The notes: generated by a model from the letters alone, not told the origin. DNA of 61,052 nt from CAYUYV01 sp050331455 (GCA_050331455.1 JBHJGV010000033.1:1-61052), one strand, 5' to 3'; counted from the stretch's first letter, positions 9,466-18,926 are shown. Numbers and translations: made by a program.

Positions 9466-12400
9466 TTAGTCCTGGTCTCCCTGGGACATCAGCGCGGCGT
9501 TGCCGCCTGCCGCGGTCGTGTCCGTGCTGATCACCCGTTCGGTGGCGTAGCGGAACAGGTAATGGGGCCCGCCGGCCTTGGGCCCGGTGCCCGAAAGACC
9601 CTCGCCGCCGAAGGGCTGGGCCCCGACCACGGCGCCGATCTGGTTCCGGTTCACATAGATGTTGCCGACCCGCACCCGGGCCGCCACTTCGCGCGCCGTC
9701 TCCTCGATGCGCGTGTGCACGCCCAGGGTCAGGCCGTAGCCCAGCCCGTTGATCGCCTCGCACAGATCGGCAAGGCCCTCGGCCTTGTAGCGGATCACAT
9801 GGAGGAAGGGGCCGAAGATCTCCCGTTCCAGCACCTCGAGACCGGCAATCTCCACCGCCCGCGGCCCGAAAAACGTTCCGTGCTCGGTGCCCATGCCAAG
9901 CGGTCCTTCGAACAGCACACGGCCCTTTCGCTCCATGCGGGCCGCGTGATCCTCCAACATGGCTAAGGCATCGCCGTCAATCACCGGACCCACATCGGTG
10001 GAGAGCAGCATGGGATCTCCGGGCGTCAGGGTGGCCATGGCGCCCGTCAGCATGGTGATCACCCGGTCGGCAATATCCTCCTGGAGGCACAGGACCCGCA
10101 GGGCACTGCACCGCTGGCCGGCGCTGTCAAAGGCGGAGGCGAGCACGTCCTTGACCACCTGTTCGGGTAGGGCCGAGGAGTCCACGATCATGGCGTTCTG
10201 GCCCCCGGTCTCGGCGATCAAGGGCACGATGGGCCCGTCCCGTCCGGCGAGGGACCGGTTGATCAGACGGGCCGTTTCCGTCGAGCCCGTGAAGGCCACG
10301 CCGGAAACCCGAGAATCCTGCACCAACGCCGCCCCGACGATGCCGCCTTCGCCGGGCAGAAGATGCAGCACGTCCCCGGGAATGCCGGCCTTGTGGAACA
10401 GGCGCACGGCCTCGGCCGCGATGAGGGGGGTCTGCTCGGCGGGCTTGGCCACGACGCAATTGCCAGCCGCGAGGGCGGCGGAAATCTGCCCCGTGAAAAT
10501 CGCGATGGGGAAGTTCCAGGGGCTGATACAGGCGAAGACGCCGCGCCCGTGAAGGCTCATCTCGTTGCGCTCGCCCGTCGGCCCGGGCAGGCGGGCCGCC
10601 CCGGAGAAATGGCGCCGGGCCTCCTGGGCGTAATAGCGCAGGAAATCCACCGCCTCGCGCAGGTCTGCCAGGGCATTGGGCAGGGTCTTGCCCGCCTCCC
10701 GCACGCACAGGCCCATCAGGCGCGGCGTGTTCTCTTCATAAAGATCCGCCACCCGCTCCAGAAGCTGGGCCCGGCTCGCCCCGTCAATGGCGTCCCAGGC
10801 GGGTGCAGCCGCGCTCGCCTTGGTCAGGGCGAGGTCCACATGGGCCACATGGGCCTCGTGCACCGTGCCCACGACCCGGCGCCGGTCAGCCGGATCCCGG
10901 ATCAACAGGGGCCGGCCGGTATCGGGGACCATTTGCCCGCCGATGATCGGTCCGGCCTTGAACCGCACACCCATTTCCGCCGCGATGCGGGCCGTCAAGG
11001 GTCCGGCGACGGACCGGTCCGTCAACAGCAGACCCTTGGCATTCTTGCGGCCGGGAAACAGGTCCGCAGGCGGAGTGATGCGCCCGTTCGCCTTCACCGG
11101 CAGGCGATCCATGCTGTCCACCGGATCGGCGATGATCTCGTCGATGGGCGCGGCATCATCCGCAAGGCGATTGACAAAGGAGCTGTTGGCGCCATTCTCC
11201 AGCAGCCGGCGCACGAGATAGGCGAGCAGGTCCTCGTGGCTGCCCACGGGCGCGTAGAGGCGCACGGGATAGGGCCGGCCGAGCGCGCCGCCCTGGATCT
11301 TCTCGAAAAGAGGCTCGCCCATGCCGTGGAGGCGCTGATATTCGAAGCGGGCGGGCTCACTCGGATCCGCCGTTTCTCCGTGGACGGACAGGGCCGCCAC
11401 CGTGTGGGCATTGTGGCTGGCGAATTGGGGATAGAAGGCGTCCGGCGCGGCGAGCATGGCCCGCGCGCAGGCCAGATAAGACACATCCGTCGCCGCCTTG
11501 CGGGTGAAAACGGGAAAACTCTCGACACCCATCACCTGGTGCAGCTTGATTTCCGTGTCCCAATAGGCGCCCTTGACGAGGCGCACGGGCATGCGCACGC
11601 CGAGGTCCCGGGCGAGGACGGTCAGCCAGTCGATCACGCCCATGGCCCGGCGCTGATAAGCCTGCACCGCAAGGCCGAAGCCGTTCCAGCCTGCAAGGTC
11701 GGGGGCCCGGGCGGCCGCCTCGAAGATATCGAGGGACAGCTCCAGCCGGTCCGCCTCCTCGGCGTCCACGGTCAGGCCGATGCCCTGGTCCCGGGCGCGG
11801 GACGCAAGCGCGACAAGGCGCGGCGTCAATTCTTCGAGGACGCGCGCCGCTTTGCCTTCCTCATAGCGCGGATGAAGCGCCGACAGCTTGACCGAAATGC
11901 TGTTGCGGCCGTGAATGTCCGCCGACGGACCGCAGGCCGCCGCACCCACCGCCAGAACGGCATTCTCGTAGGATTTGAAATAGCGGTCGGCGTCTTCCCA
12001 AGTGCGGGCCGCCTCCCCCAGCATGTCGAAGGAATAGCGCAGGCCCCGCTCGCCGCCGATCTTCGCTTCGCGCAGCGCTTCGCCGATGGTCCGTCCAAGG
12101 ACGAATTGGCGGCCCATGATGCGCATGGCGTGCAGCATGGCGTTGCGGATGATGGGCTCGCCGCTGCGGTGAACAAGCCGGCGCATGACCCCGGCGGCGT
12201 CCTGGATGTCGCTGTCGTTCAGGCGCACGACCCGGCCGGTCAGCATCAGGCCCCAGCTCGAGGCATTGACGAACAGGGACTCTGAGCGCCCCAGATGGCT
12301 CTGCCAGTCGGCGCCGCCGATCTTGTCCCGGATCAACCGGTCGGCGGTCTCGGAATCGGGAATGCGCAGCAGGGCCTCGGCGAGGCACATGAGCACCACC

Positions 12401-12669
12401 CCTTCCTCGCTGGAAAGGGCATATTCCTGAAGGAACGCGTCAATGCCACCCGTCTGGCGCCGCCCGGCGCGAATGGCCCGCACCAGATCGCGGGCCCGCG
12501 CCATGATGCGCTCGCGTTCCCGGTGGCTGGGGCGTGCGCCGTCGATGGCCCGGGTCACGACGGAGGCTTCGTCCTCCAGCGTGGCGCCGGCCAGCGCGGC
12601 CCGGCACTCGGCGAGGCGGGCGGCATCAGACGCATGGTCTTCAGGGGGCAGAATGTCGGTGACGCTCAT
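9466..12669 (-). CDS. putA: Bifunctional proline dehydrogenase / P5C dehydrogenase PutA
   Basis: Oxidises L-proline to glutamate in two steps: an FAD proline dehydrogenase barrel makes pyrroline-5-carboxylate, and an NAD-dependent aldehyde dehydrogenase domain converts the hydrolysed semialdehyde. The 1067-residue product shows RLVKGAYWDTEIK, FASHNAHT and YQRLHGMGE in the PRODH half, and ISPWNFPIAIFTG, AETGGQNAMIVDSS and the catalytic cysteine in SAGQRCSALR in the dehydrogenase half. There is no N-terminal ribbon-helix-helix, so this form is not expected to repress its own promoter. I chose the ATG at 12669 because GGGGAG precedes it; the 59 residues upstream are Arg-rich and unlike the family. 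Electrons go to the quinone pool. Confidence 0.96.
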   Translation of the reverse strand: MSVTDILPPEDHASDAARLAECRAALAGATLEDEASVVTRAIDGARPSHRERERIMARARDLVRAIRAGRRQTGGIDAFLQEYALSSEEGVVLMCLAEALLRIPDSETADRLIRDKIGGADWQSHLGRSESLFVNASSWGLMLTGRVVRLNDSDIQDAAGVMRRLVHRSGEPIIRNAMLHAMRIMGRQFVLGRTIGEALREAKIGGERGLRYSFDMLGEAARTWEDADRYFKSYENAVLAVGAAACGPSADIHGRNSISVKLSALHPRYEEGKAARVLEELTPRLVALASRARDQGIGLTVDAEEADRLELSLDIFEAAARAPDLAGWNGFGLAVQAYQRRAMGVIDWLTVLARDLGVRMPVRLVKGAYWDTEIKLHQVMGVESFPVFTRKAATDVSYLACARAMLAAPDAFYPQFASHNAHTVAALSVHGETADPSEPARFEYQRLHGMGEPLFEKIQGGALGRPYPVRLYAPVGSHEDLLAYLVRRLLENGANSSFVNRLADDAAPIDEIIADPVDSMDRLPVKANGRITPPADLFPGRKNAKGLLLTDRSVAGPLTARIAAEMGVRFKAGPIIGGQMVPDTGRPLLIRDPADRRRVVGTVHEAHVAHVDLALTKASAAAPAWDAIDGASRAQLLERVADLYEENTPRLMGLCVREAGKTLPNALADLREAVDFLRYYAQEARRHFSGAARLPGPTGERNEMSLHGRGVFACISPWNFPIAIFTGQISAALAAGNCVVAKPAEQTPLIAAEAVRLFHKAGIPGDVLHLLPGEGGIVGAALVQDSRVSGVAFTGSTETARLINRSLAGRDGPIVPLIAETGGQNAMIVDSSALPEQVVKDVLASAFDSAGQRCSALRVLCLQEDIADRVITMLTGAMATLTPGDPMLLSTDVGPVIDGDALAMLEDHAARMERKGRVLFEGPLGMGTEHGTFFGPRAVEIAGLEVLEREIFGPFLHVIRYKAEGLADLCEAINGLGYGLTLGVHTRIEETAREVAARVRVGNIYVNRNQIGAVVGAQPFGGEGLSGTGPKAGGPHYLFRYATERVISTDTTAAGGNAALMSQGDQD

Positions 12670-12853
12670 GGGTGTCTCCCCGTCTGTGGCTGCCACGCGG
12701 GGACCGGACCTGCGGCCCACGACGTCGCAAAAGGGGCGCGCAAACAGGATCCGGCGATCCCGTCGCGGTAGCCCCGACATGATCTTTGTCGCTTGGGCAG
12801 ATCTCGGCAAGGGGCGCTTGGCTGCACGGGACCGGATGGTCAGCAAAGACCGG

Positions 12854-13405
12854 TCAAGGCACGACCCGATAGGGCGGCGGCGGCAGGTCCTCGGGCACGT
12901 CCACCCGGTGTTCCCGGCGGGCCGTGACCACGAAGCCGGCCTGCTGATAGAGCGACAGAGCGCGGGGATGGTCCAGGGTGCAGGTCTCCACGGTCACCCG
13001 CTCCGGCCCGCGTGACCACAGGATGTCCAGGATCTGAGCCAGGAAGAACGGGCCGAGCTTTCGGCCCAGATAGGGCGCCGTCAGGCCGAAATAGGAGAGG
13101 TCCGCCGTCTGCGGGAGGCCCGACCAATTGAGTTCGGCAAAGCCCGCCGGCACCCCCTCCATATACAGAACGAAGATTTGCCGATCGTCCCGGGCCAGAA
13201 GGTCGGCAAGGGCCGCGTCGGTCAGGCGTTTCCGGTCCACCCAGTGCCAGTCGTTCCCGACCTCGTGATAGAGGTACCGGAAAAAGGACACTGGCACATC
13301 GCGGGCCAGAAGCACGGCGACCGCGCCCAGGGGCGGTGGCACCCGCATCGCGGGCCGTGCCGTCATTTCCAGCGATGTGATCACGGTTTCGAGGCTGCGG
13401 GCCAT
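12854..13405 (-). CDS. GNAT family N-acetyltransferase
   Basis: A 183-residue GCN5-related acetyltransferase. The beta4 strand and acetyl-CoA region run through AELNWSGLPQTADLSYFGLTAPYLGRKLG (about residues 95-125, given in part), and the C-terminal TCTLDHPRALSLYQQAGF at about 142-159 is the usual motif B. It is the last gene of the cysK-sseA operon, starting 21 bases after the sseA stop, which hints at a role around sulfur amino acids, but the acceptor substrate cannot be read. The start at 13405 has GGAG at a rather long spacing of 12. Confidence 0.85.
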   Translation of the reverse strand: MARSLETVITSLEMTARPAMRVPPPLGAVAVLLARDVPVSFFRYLYHEVGNDWHWVDRKRLTDAALADLLARDDRQIFVLYMEGVPAGFAELNWSGLPQTADLSYFGLTAPYLGRKLGPFFLAQILDILWSRGPERVTVETCTLDHPRALSLYQQAGFVVTARREHRVDVPEDLPPPPYRVVP

Positions 13406-13425
13406 CTTGAGTGGTCGCTCCCCGG

Positions 13426-14292
13426 TCAGCTGCGCCCGGTGGCGACGGGCAACTCATGGCGGCTGCCCCATTCCGCCCAGGAGCCGTCATAGAGCGAGAC
13501 CTCCGGATGGCCGGCCCGCTCGAGCGCCAGCGACAGGATCGCGGCCGAGACCCCCGAACCGCAGCTCGTGATCAGCGGCCGGGTCCAGTCTACGCCGGCG
13601 CTTTCGAAGGCCGCGCGGATGGCCGCCGCAGATTTCATGGTGCCGTCGGCCGCCAGCAGAGTCTTGTAATGGACATTGAGGCTGCCCGGGATGTGCCCGG
13701 GACGCACATCGGCCCGCGGCTCGTCTTCCTCACCGGCGAAGCGACCGGGAGAGCGGGCATCGACCACCTGGGCGCTGCCGGACTGGACCGCCTGGGCCAC
13801 GGCATCGGTGTCCCGGACCATCATCGCCCGCTTGCGGGCCGTGAAGTGGCGGGGCCGGGACGCGCCGAGGGGCGGCAAATCCTCGAGCTCCCGGTCCTCG
13901 GCCTTCCATTTGGGCAGGCCGCCGTCGAGCACCATCACGTCCTGGTGGCCCATGACCCGGAACATCCACCAGACCCGCGCCGCGGAAAACAGGCCGGCGC
14001 CGTCATAGACGACGATACGGTGCCCGTCGCCCAGGCCCATGGTGCGGACGCGGGAGGAAAACTTCACCGGGTCGGGCAGCATCATGGGATAGGCACTGGC
14101 GCTGTCGCGCACGTCCATCAGGTCGAAAAAGATCGCCCCCGGAATATGGCCCGCCTCATATTCGGCTTTGGCGTCCCGCCCCTCTTCCGGCAGATACCAG
14201 GAGGCGTCCACCACCCGGACGTCGGGCGCACTCAAATGGTCGGCAAGCCACGCGGTGCTGACGAGGGGGTCTTGACCCTGTTGCCCTGTCAT
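13426..14292 (-). CDS. sseA: 3-mercaptopyruvate sulfurtransferase (two rhodanese domains)
   Basis: Moves sulfur from 3-mercaptopyruvate to cyanide or thiol acceptors. The 288-residue protein has two rhodanese domains: an inactive N-terminal one and a catalytic C-terminal one with the nucleophile Cys244 in the loop CGSGVSA, which is the mercaptopyruvate type (CG[S/T]G), not the thiosulfate type. AEYEAGHIPGAIFFDL (about residues 43-58) and RPGHIPGSLNVHY (about 190) are the typical domain entry motifs. The ATG at 14292 has GGAGA upstream; a longer start at 14358 would overlap cysK. It follows cysK by 52 bases in the same direction, so cysteine synthesis and sulfur transfer are probably co-expressed. 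Confidence 0.92.
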   Translation of the reverse strand: MTGQQGQDPLVSTAWLADHLSAPDVRVVDASWYLPEEGRDAKAEYEAGHIPGAIFFDLMDVRDSASAYPMMLPDPVKFSSRVRTMGLGDGHRIVVYDGAGLFSAARVWWMFRVMGHQDVMVLDGGLPKWKAEDRELEDLPPLGASRPRHFTARKRAMMVRDTDAVAQAVQSGSAQVVDARSPGRFAGEEDEPRADVRPGHIPGSLNVHYKTLLAADGTMKSAAAIRAAFESAGVDWTRPLITSCGSGVSAAILSLALERAGHPEVSLYDGSWAEWGSRHELPVATGRS

Positions 14293-14344
14293 GGGGATCT
14301 CCCTGGCGGTTTTTGCGAGTGGGGTGCGGCCGGCGCGCGGCGCC

Positions 14345-15367
14345 TCAGATCGAGACAATCGGTGTACGGGTGAGCCAGCCGGGCACCGGTAGATTTTTCG
14401 ATGTCAGAAAGTCCGGGTTGAACAATTTGCTCTGATACCGGGTGCCGTAGTCACACAGAATGGTAGCGATAGTGTGGCCCGGTCCCAGTTCCCGGGCAAG
14501 GCGGATCGCGCCCGCCACATTGACCCCGGCCGAGCCGCCCAGACACAGGCCCTCATGTTCGAGAAGGTCGAATACGAGGGGGATGGCTTCGCTGTCGGGG
14601 ATTTGGAAGGCGTGGTCGACCACCGCCCCTTCCAAATTGGCCGTGATCCGGCCCTGGCCGATGCCCTCGGTGATTGAGGAGCCTTCGGCTTTCAGGTCTC
14701 CATGGGCGTAAAAATTGTAAAGGGCCGCGCCCATGGGATCGGCAAGGGCGGAAACGATTTTGCCGTTGCGCTCTTTCAGGGCCGCGGTGACGCCGGCCAG
14801 GGTGCCGCCCGTGCCGACAGCGGACACGAACGCATCCACCTTGCCGGCGGTCTGGTCCCAGATCTCGGGCCCCGTCGTCGTATAATGGGCCTCGCGATTG
14901 GCCACATTATCGAACTGATTGGCCCAGATGGCCCCATTGGCCTCCTTGGCGTTCAGCTCCTCGGCCAGACGGCCGGAATATTTCACATAGTTGTTGGGAT
15001 CCTTATAGGGGACGGCAGGGACCTCGATCACCTGGGCGCCGAACAGGCGCAGGGTGTCCTTCTTTTCCTGGCTCTGGGTCTCCGGAATGACGATGACGGT
15101 GCGAAAGCCCATGGCGTTGGCCACGAGCGCCAGACCGATGCCGGTGTTGCCCGCTGTCCCCTCCACGATCACGCCGCCCGGTCGCAGTTTTCCGCTGGCC
15201 ACGGCGTCCTTCACGATGCCGAGTGCAGCGCGGTCCTTCACCGACTGGCCGGGATTCATGAATTCAGCCTTGCCCAGGATGGTGCATCCGGTCTCTTCCG
15301 ACGCTTTTTTCAGGCGGATCAGGGGTGTATTGCCGATGGCGGGGATCATGCCGTCCAGGAAAGTCAT
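14345..15367 (-). CDS. cysK: Cysteine synthase (O-acetylserine sulfhydrylase)
   Basis: PLP enzyme that makes cysteine from O-acetylserine and sulfide. The 340-residue product has the PLP lysine K44 in QSVKDRAA, the substrate loop EGTAGNTGIG (about 69-78), the phosphate-binding VGTGGTLAG (about 190-198) and the C-terminal GGSAGVN. It is about 20-30 residues longer than Escherichia coli CysK, as in many alphaproteobacterial versions. The TAGNTG loop instead of TSGNTG leaves slight doubt between cysteine synthase and a cystathionine beta-synthase-like activity. First gene of the cysK-sseA-GNAT operon, divergent from chrR across a 270-base gap. Confidence 0.92.
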   Translation of the reverse strand: MTFLDGMIPAIGNTPLIRLKKASEETGCTILGKAEFMNPGQSVKDRAALGIVKDAVASGKLRPGGVIVEGTAGNTGIGLALVANAMGFRTVIVIPETQSQEKKDTLRLFGAQVIEVPAVPYKDPNNYVKYSGRLAEELNAKEANGAIWANQFDNVANREAHYTTTGPEIWDQTAGKVDAFVSAVGTGGTLAGVTAALKERNGKIVSALADPMGAALYNFYAHGDLKAEGSSITEGIGQGRITANLEGAVVDHAFQIPDSEAIPLVFDLLEHEGLCLGGSAGVNVAGAIRLARELGPGHTIATILCDYGTRYQSKLFNPDFLTSKNLPVPGWLTRTPIVSI

Positions 15368-15534
15368 GGGACCGTTTCCGTCCTTTGTTTGTTCCTTGTG
15401 CGCCGATGCGCGGACGGCGCGGGGGCGGGCGTCCGGATAAACCGTGAGAGCACCTGCCGATCCAGGTCCCAGATGCTCCCGCGGCGTGAAAGCCCCTGTC
15501 GCGCATGGGGACGCAAATCATTGGACGCAAAAAG

Positions 15535-15559
15535 CGATCGTCCTATCCTCAAAACATAA
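15535..15559 (+). promoter_or_regulatory. Possible ECF-type (RpoE/ChrR) promoter before chrR
   Basis: CGATC at 15535-15539 and TAA at 15557-15559 are separated by 17 bases, resembling the TGATC-N17/18-TAA pattern of RpoE promoters controlled by ChrR in Rhodobacter. The first base of the -35 box differs. It lies about 80 bases upstream of chrR in the cysK/chrR divergent gap. Such short boxes arise by chance, so this is a tentative call supported mainly by context. Confidence 0.3.
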
Positions 15560-15637
15560 CCAGCGCAGTCGCCTTGTCGACTGCCGAGAACGCTGCGGTC
15601 ACACCCCTTAAACTGTGTCTGATTAACGGTCAGCCCC

Positions 15638-16366
15638 ATGATGCACCACCCCCCGGAAGATCTACTTCTGGACTATGCGACCGGCACGCTGTCACGGGCG
15701 CAAGCCCTGCTCATCGCGTCGCATCTCACCTATTGTCCCGTGTGTCGCCATCGCCTGACCATCGCCGACGAAATCGCGGCGACGATGGCCGAAGAGGCTG
15801 CGCCGGCGATAGCGCTCGAGCAGGTCAGCGCGGCCAGCATTCTGGCCGCCGCAGATGCGGCGCCGGCCAACACGGATGCGCGCGCGAGCGCACGCCGACG
15901 GCGCGAACTGACCCGCCCGGCACAGGTTCTGCCGCGCCCCTTGCGCGACGCGATCGCGCCCAATCTGGACGCCGTCTCCTGGATGCCGCTCTTCCCGGGG
16001 ATTTGGGAAAGTCGCCTCCCGGCCAATTCCGACCGGCCCGATTGCGACGAGCCGGGTGAGGAAGCCCGGCTGCTGTGCATCGGTGCAGGCCGATCGATCC
16101 CGTCGCACACCCATGGCGGCCTCGAAATGACACTGGTCCTAGCCGGGTCCTTCTCGGACACCCGGGGCCACTATGGCGTGGGCGATGTGTGCATGGCCGA
16201 TGGCTCGATCGACCACCGCCCTGTCGCGGCCTCCGATCAGGACTGCATCTGTTTTGCCGTCGTGGACGCGCCCATGCGTTTCACGGGACGGATCGGCCGT
16301 CTCCTGAACATTCTGGAGCCGCATCTGGCCCGCGCCCGTCACCGGTTGCGGCCCGGCCAGTCATGA
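15638..16366 (+). CDS. chrR: ChrR-like zinc anti-sigma factor with cupin domain
   Basis: Anti-sigma factor of the kind that holds a group-IV sigma (RpoE) until singlet oxygen or related stress releases it. The 242-residue protein starts with a zinc anti-sigma domain: LLLDYATGTLS, then the HLTYCPVC zinc motif (H-x3-C-x2-C) at about residues 28-35, with early histidines at 3-4. A cupin domain follows at about 145-215 (IPSHTHGGLEMTLVLAGSFSD). In Rhodobacter the gene sits directly after rpoE; here no sigma gene is adjacent. Instead it overlaps a cryptochrome/photolyase gene by ATGA, so the two are translationally coupled. Confidence 0.85.
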   Translation: MMHHPPEDLLLDYATGTLSRAQALLIASHLTYCPVCRHRLTIADEIAATMAEEAAPAIALEQVSAASILAAADAAPANTDARASARRRRELTRPAQVLPRPLRDAIAPNLDAVSWMPLFPGIWESRLPANSDRPDCDEPGEEARLLCIGAGRSIPSHTHGGLEMTLVLAGSFSDTRGHYGVGDVCMADGSIDHRPVAASDQDCICFAVVDAPMRFTGRIGRLLNILEPHLARARHRLRPGQS

Positions 16367-17946
16367 GTTCAGCCCCTACGGTGCGTCTTGTGCTCGGGGA
16401 TCAATTGACACGATCCCTCAGCAGCCTGACCGATTTGGCCATGGAGACGGATATTGTCCTCATGGCCGAGGTCAGGGCCGAAGCCACCTATGTCAAGCAC
16501 CACAAAAAGAAGATCGCCTTCCTGTTTTCTGCCATGCGCCATTTCGCGGCCCGGCTTGAAGCCGAAGGCATTCGTGTGGCCTATGTCCGCCACGATGATC
16601 CGGACAATGGCGGTAGCCTTCTTTCCGAAGTCCGTCGCATTGCGCGGGATCACGACGCCGAACGCATTGTCGTGACCGAACCGGGCGAATACCGCCTGCG
16701 CGAAGACATGGACGGCTGGACCAAGAGTCTCAACATCCCCGTGGAGATTCGCGAGGACAGCCGCTTCATTGCCACCCTCGACGAGTTCAATGCCTGGGCC
16801 GACGGACGCAAATCGCTCCGTATGGAATTTTTCTACCGGGAAATGCGCCGCAAGACCGGCATCCTGATGGAGAAAGGCGGCGAGCCCACCGGAGGCCAAT
16901 GGAACTTCGACGCCGATAATAGAGAGTCGTTGCCCGAAACCGTGGTGCCGCCGGAGCGCCTCGGCATCGAACCCGACACCATAACCAGTAGCGTACTGAT
17001 GGAGGTCGAAGCCGCGTTTCCGGATCATTTCGGCGATCTGGAACCCTTCGACTTCGCTGTCACGGCGGAAGATGCCGAGACCCTGTTCGACCATTTCCTG
17101 AAGGACTGCCTGCCCCTGTTCGGAACCTATCAGGATGCCATGAAGGGCGGCGATCCTTACCTGTTCCACAGTCTGATCGGTCAATATCTCAACGCGGGCC
17201 TGCTCGATCCGCTGGCCTGCTGTGAAGGCGCCGAAACGCAGTATCGAAAAGGCAAGGTGCCGCTTAATGCTGCCGAGGGGTTCATCCGCCAAATCCTGGG
17301 CTGGCGGGAATTCGTCCGCGGCATCTATTGGCGAGAGATGCCGGACTACAAGGAAAGAAACACGTTCGGGGCCGACCGTCCCCTGCCGGATTTCTTTTGG
17401 ACCGGCGAGACCCGCATGGCCTGTCTGCGCGATGTGGTGCAGACCACAAAAGCCAATGCCTATGCCCACCACATCCAGCGCCTGATGATAACAGGCAATT
17501 TCGCGCTTCTGGCCGGCCTTTCGCCAGAGCAGGTCAATGAGTGGTATCTCATCGTCTATGCGGATGCCTATGAGTGGGTCCAGTTGCCCAACACCCACGG
17601 GATGGCCCTTTACGCCGATGGCGGACTGCTCGCATCCAAACCCTATGCCGCGAGCGGCGCCTACATCAATCGGATGAGCAATTACTGCAAATCCTGCCAC
17701 TATAAAGTGTCGAAAAAGAACGGCGCTCAGGCCTGCCCGTTTAATTATCTGTACTGGAACTTTCTTATCGAGAATGAAGAGCACCTGAAGGACAATCCAA
17801 GGATCGCCATGCCCTACAGGACGCTGGCCAAGATGGATCCGGAACGCCGCGACGCGGTCAAGGAAGACGCCGCCCGGTTTTTCCGGTCCCTGAAGGACGA
17901 AAGTGGGGCCAAACCGGCCAAGAGCAAGGAGCGTCGCCATGCGTAA
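16363..17946 (+). CDS. Iron-sulfur bacterial cryptochrome / (6-4) photolyase (PhrB/CryB type)
   Basis: Member of the FeS-BCP group, light-driven flavoproteins carrying a [4Fe-4S] cluster; Agrobacterium PhrB repairs (6-4) photoproducts and Rhodobacter CryB affects gene regulation. The 527-residue product begins VRLVLGDQL, the Rossmann-like antenna domain, and has the C-terminal cluster cysteines in NYCKSCHYKVSKKNGAQAC, with a fourth candidate in DPLACCEGAE. FAD-site features include LGWREFVRGIYW and AYAHHIQRLMI. It starts inside the chrR stop (ATGA), and the next gene overlaps its end by 8 bases. A longer in-frame start at 16075 lies inside chrR and is not credible. Whether it repairs DNA or signals cannot be told from sequence. 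Confidence 0.92.
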   Translation: MSSAPTVRLVLGDQLTRSLSSLTDLAMETDIVLMAEVRAEATYVKHHKKKIAFLFSAMRHFAARLEAEGIRVAYVRHDDPDNGGSLLSEVRRIARDHDAERIVVTEPGEYRLREDMDGWTKSLNIPVEIREDSRFIATLDEFNAWADGRKSLRMEFFYREMRRKTGILMEKGGEPTGGQWNFDADNRESLPETVVPPERLGIEPDTITSSVLMEVEAAFPDHFGDLEPFDFAVTAEDAETLFDHFLKDCLPLFGTYQDAMKGGDPYLFHSLIGQYLNAGLLDPLACCEGAETQYRKGKVPLNAAEGFIRQILGWREFVRGIYWREMPDYKERNTFGADRPLPDFFWTGETRMACLRDVVQTTKANAYAHHIQRLMITGNFALLAGLSPEQVNEWYLIVYADAYEWVQLPNTHGMALYADGGLLASKPYAASGAYINRMSNYCKSCHYKVSKKNGAQACPFNYLYWNFLIENEEHLKDNPRIAMPYRTLAKMDPERRDAVKEDAARFFRSLKDESGAKPAKSKERRHA

Positions 17947-18721
17947 TCAGGTCGTAAGCCCCAAGGACGGGGTCGCGTGGGTGACCGGGGCAAGTTCGGG
18001 CATCGGCCGCGACACGGCCATCGCCCTGTGTGCCGAGGGCTGGCGCGTGGCCGGCACGGCGCGCCGCGAAAAAGACCTTCAGGACCTCGCTGACGAGGTC
18101 AAGGACTTGCCGGGCTCCATTCATCCCTATGCGGCGGATGTGACGGACCGGTCCGCCATGGCCGGCGTCGTTGAGGCCATCGAGGCCGATCAAGGCCCCC
18201 TGGCGCTGGTCATCCTCAATGCGGGCATCTACCTTCCGCTGGAGGTTCCGGAATTCGATGCGGAGATCTTCGAGAAGTCCTTCTCGGTCAATGTGCTGGG
18301 TACCGCCTATGGCCTCGAATCCGTCATTCCTCGGATGATCGGGCGATCCAAAGGGCATATCGCCATGGTGTCGTCCGTGACCGGCTATGGCGGCCTGCCG
18401 ACAAGTGCCGCTTACGGGGCCACCAAGGCGGCGCTGATCAATATGGCCGAGGCCATGAAGATCGAACTCGACCGGCATGGGGTGCGGGTGTCCATCATCA
18501 ATCCGGGATTTGTTGAAACGCCGGCCCAGGACGATAACGCGTTTCCGAAACCCTTCATGATCCCGTCCAAAAAGGCGGCCGACCTCATCGTGAAGGGGCT
18601 AAAGCGCCAAGCCTTCGAGATCACCTTCCCGAAGATTTTCACCTACCAGCTTAAAATCCTGAAATGGCTCCCCCGGGACTGGTACATCGCCCTCATTAAG
18701 CGCCAGACCGGCTGGGTATGA
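17939..18721 (+). CDS. Short-chain dehydrogenase/reductase (SDR)
   Basis: Classical NAD(P)-dependent SDR of 260 residues. The cofactor motif TGASSGIG is at about 16-23, NAG at about 95-97 and the catalytic YxxxK in SAAYGATKAA at about 160-169, with the upstream serine in MVSSVTGYG. The ARR after the second strand suggests NADPH preference. The ATG at 17939 overlaps the photolyase gene by 8 bases and has AAGGAG 8 bases upstream, so it belongs to the chrR-photolyase operon. SDRs are often found next to photolyase/cryptochrome genes in photo-oxidative stress clusters; the substrate here is unknown. Confidence 0.9.
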   Translation: MRNQVVSPKDGVAWVTGASSGIGRDTAIALCAEGWRVAGTARREKDLQDLADEVKDLPGSIHPYAADVTDRSAMAGVVEAIEADQGPLALVILNAGIYLPLEVPEFDAEIFEKSFSVNVLGTAYGLESVIPRMIGRSKGHIAMVSSVTGYGGLPTSAAYGATKAALINMAEAMKIELDRHGVRVSIINPGFVETPAQDDNAFPKPFMIPSKKAADLIVKGLKRQAFEITFPKIFTYQLKILKWLPRDWYIALIKRQTGWV

Positions 18722-18926
18722 CACAGGGCCAGGACGCTCTGCCTCCGGACGGTCCACCCCACCGGGCCCGCGCGAGCGCCGCCTTAAGGACCCGATCCCG
18801 TTGCGCCACACGGTCTTCCAAAGTCACGGTCACGGACCGATCCGGTGTCAGCAGGGCGGGAGACGAAGGTGTCGCCCCGGAGAACAGCCGTGCCGGGCGC
18901 GGCCTGTGTGTCCAAGGTCTCGGCAT
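18696..18926 (-). pseudogene. Possible remnant of a COQ9-like gene start in a 383-base gap
   Basis: The 18722-19104 gap has no intact gene. On the minus strand an open stretch encodes TLEDRVAQRDRVLKAALARA followed, after a one-base frame change near 18740, by GWTVR. That combination recalls the N-terminus of COQ9-family ubiquinone proteins (…RDxILDAALPHVPFDGW). It then runs into the antisense of the SDR gene, so at most about 30 residues remain. This is a weak resemblance made by eye and may be chance. Confidence 0.15.

Noticed and set aside
10363..12285. 640-codon open frame on the plus strand
   Set aside because: Mirror of putA; no recognisable domain and no ribosome site.
16369..17940. 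523-codon open frame on the minus strand
   Set aside because: Antisense to the cryptochrome/photolyase gene, whose FAD and cluster motifs are clear.
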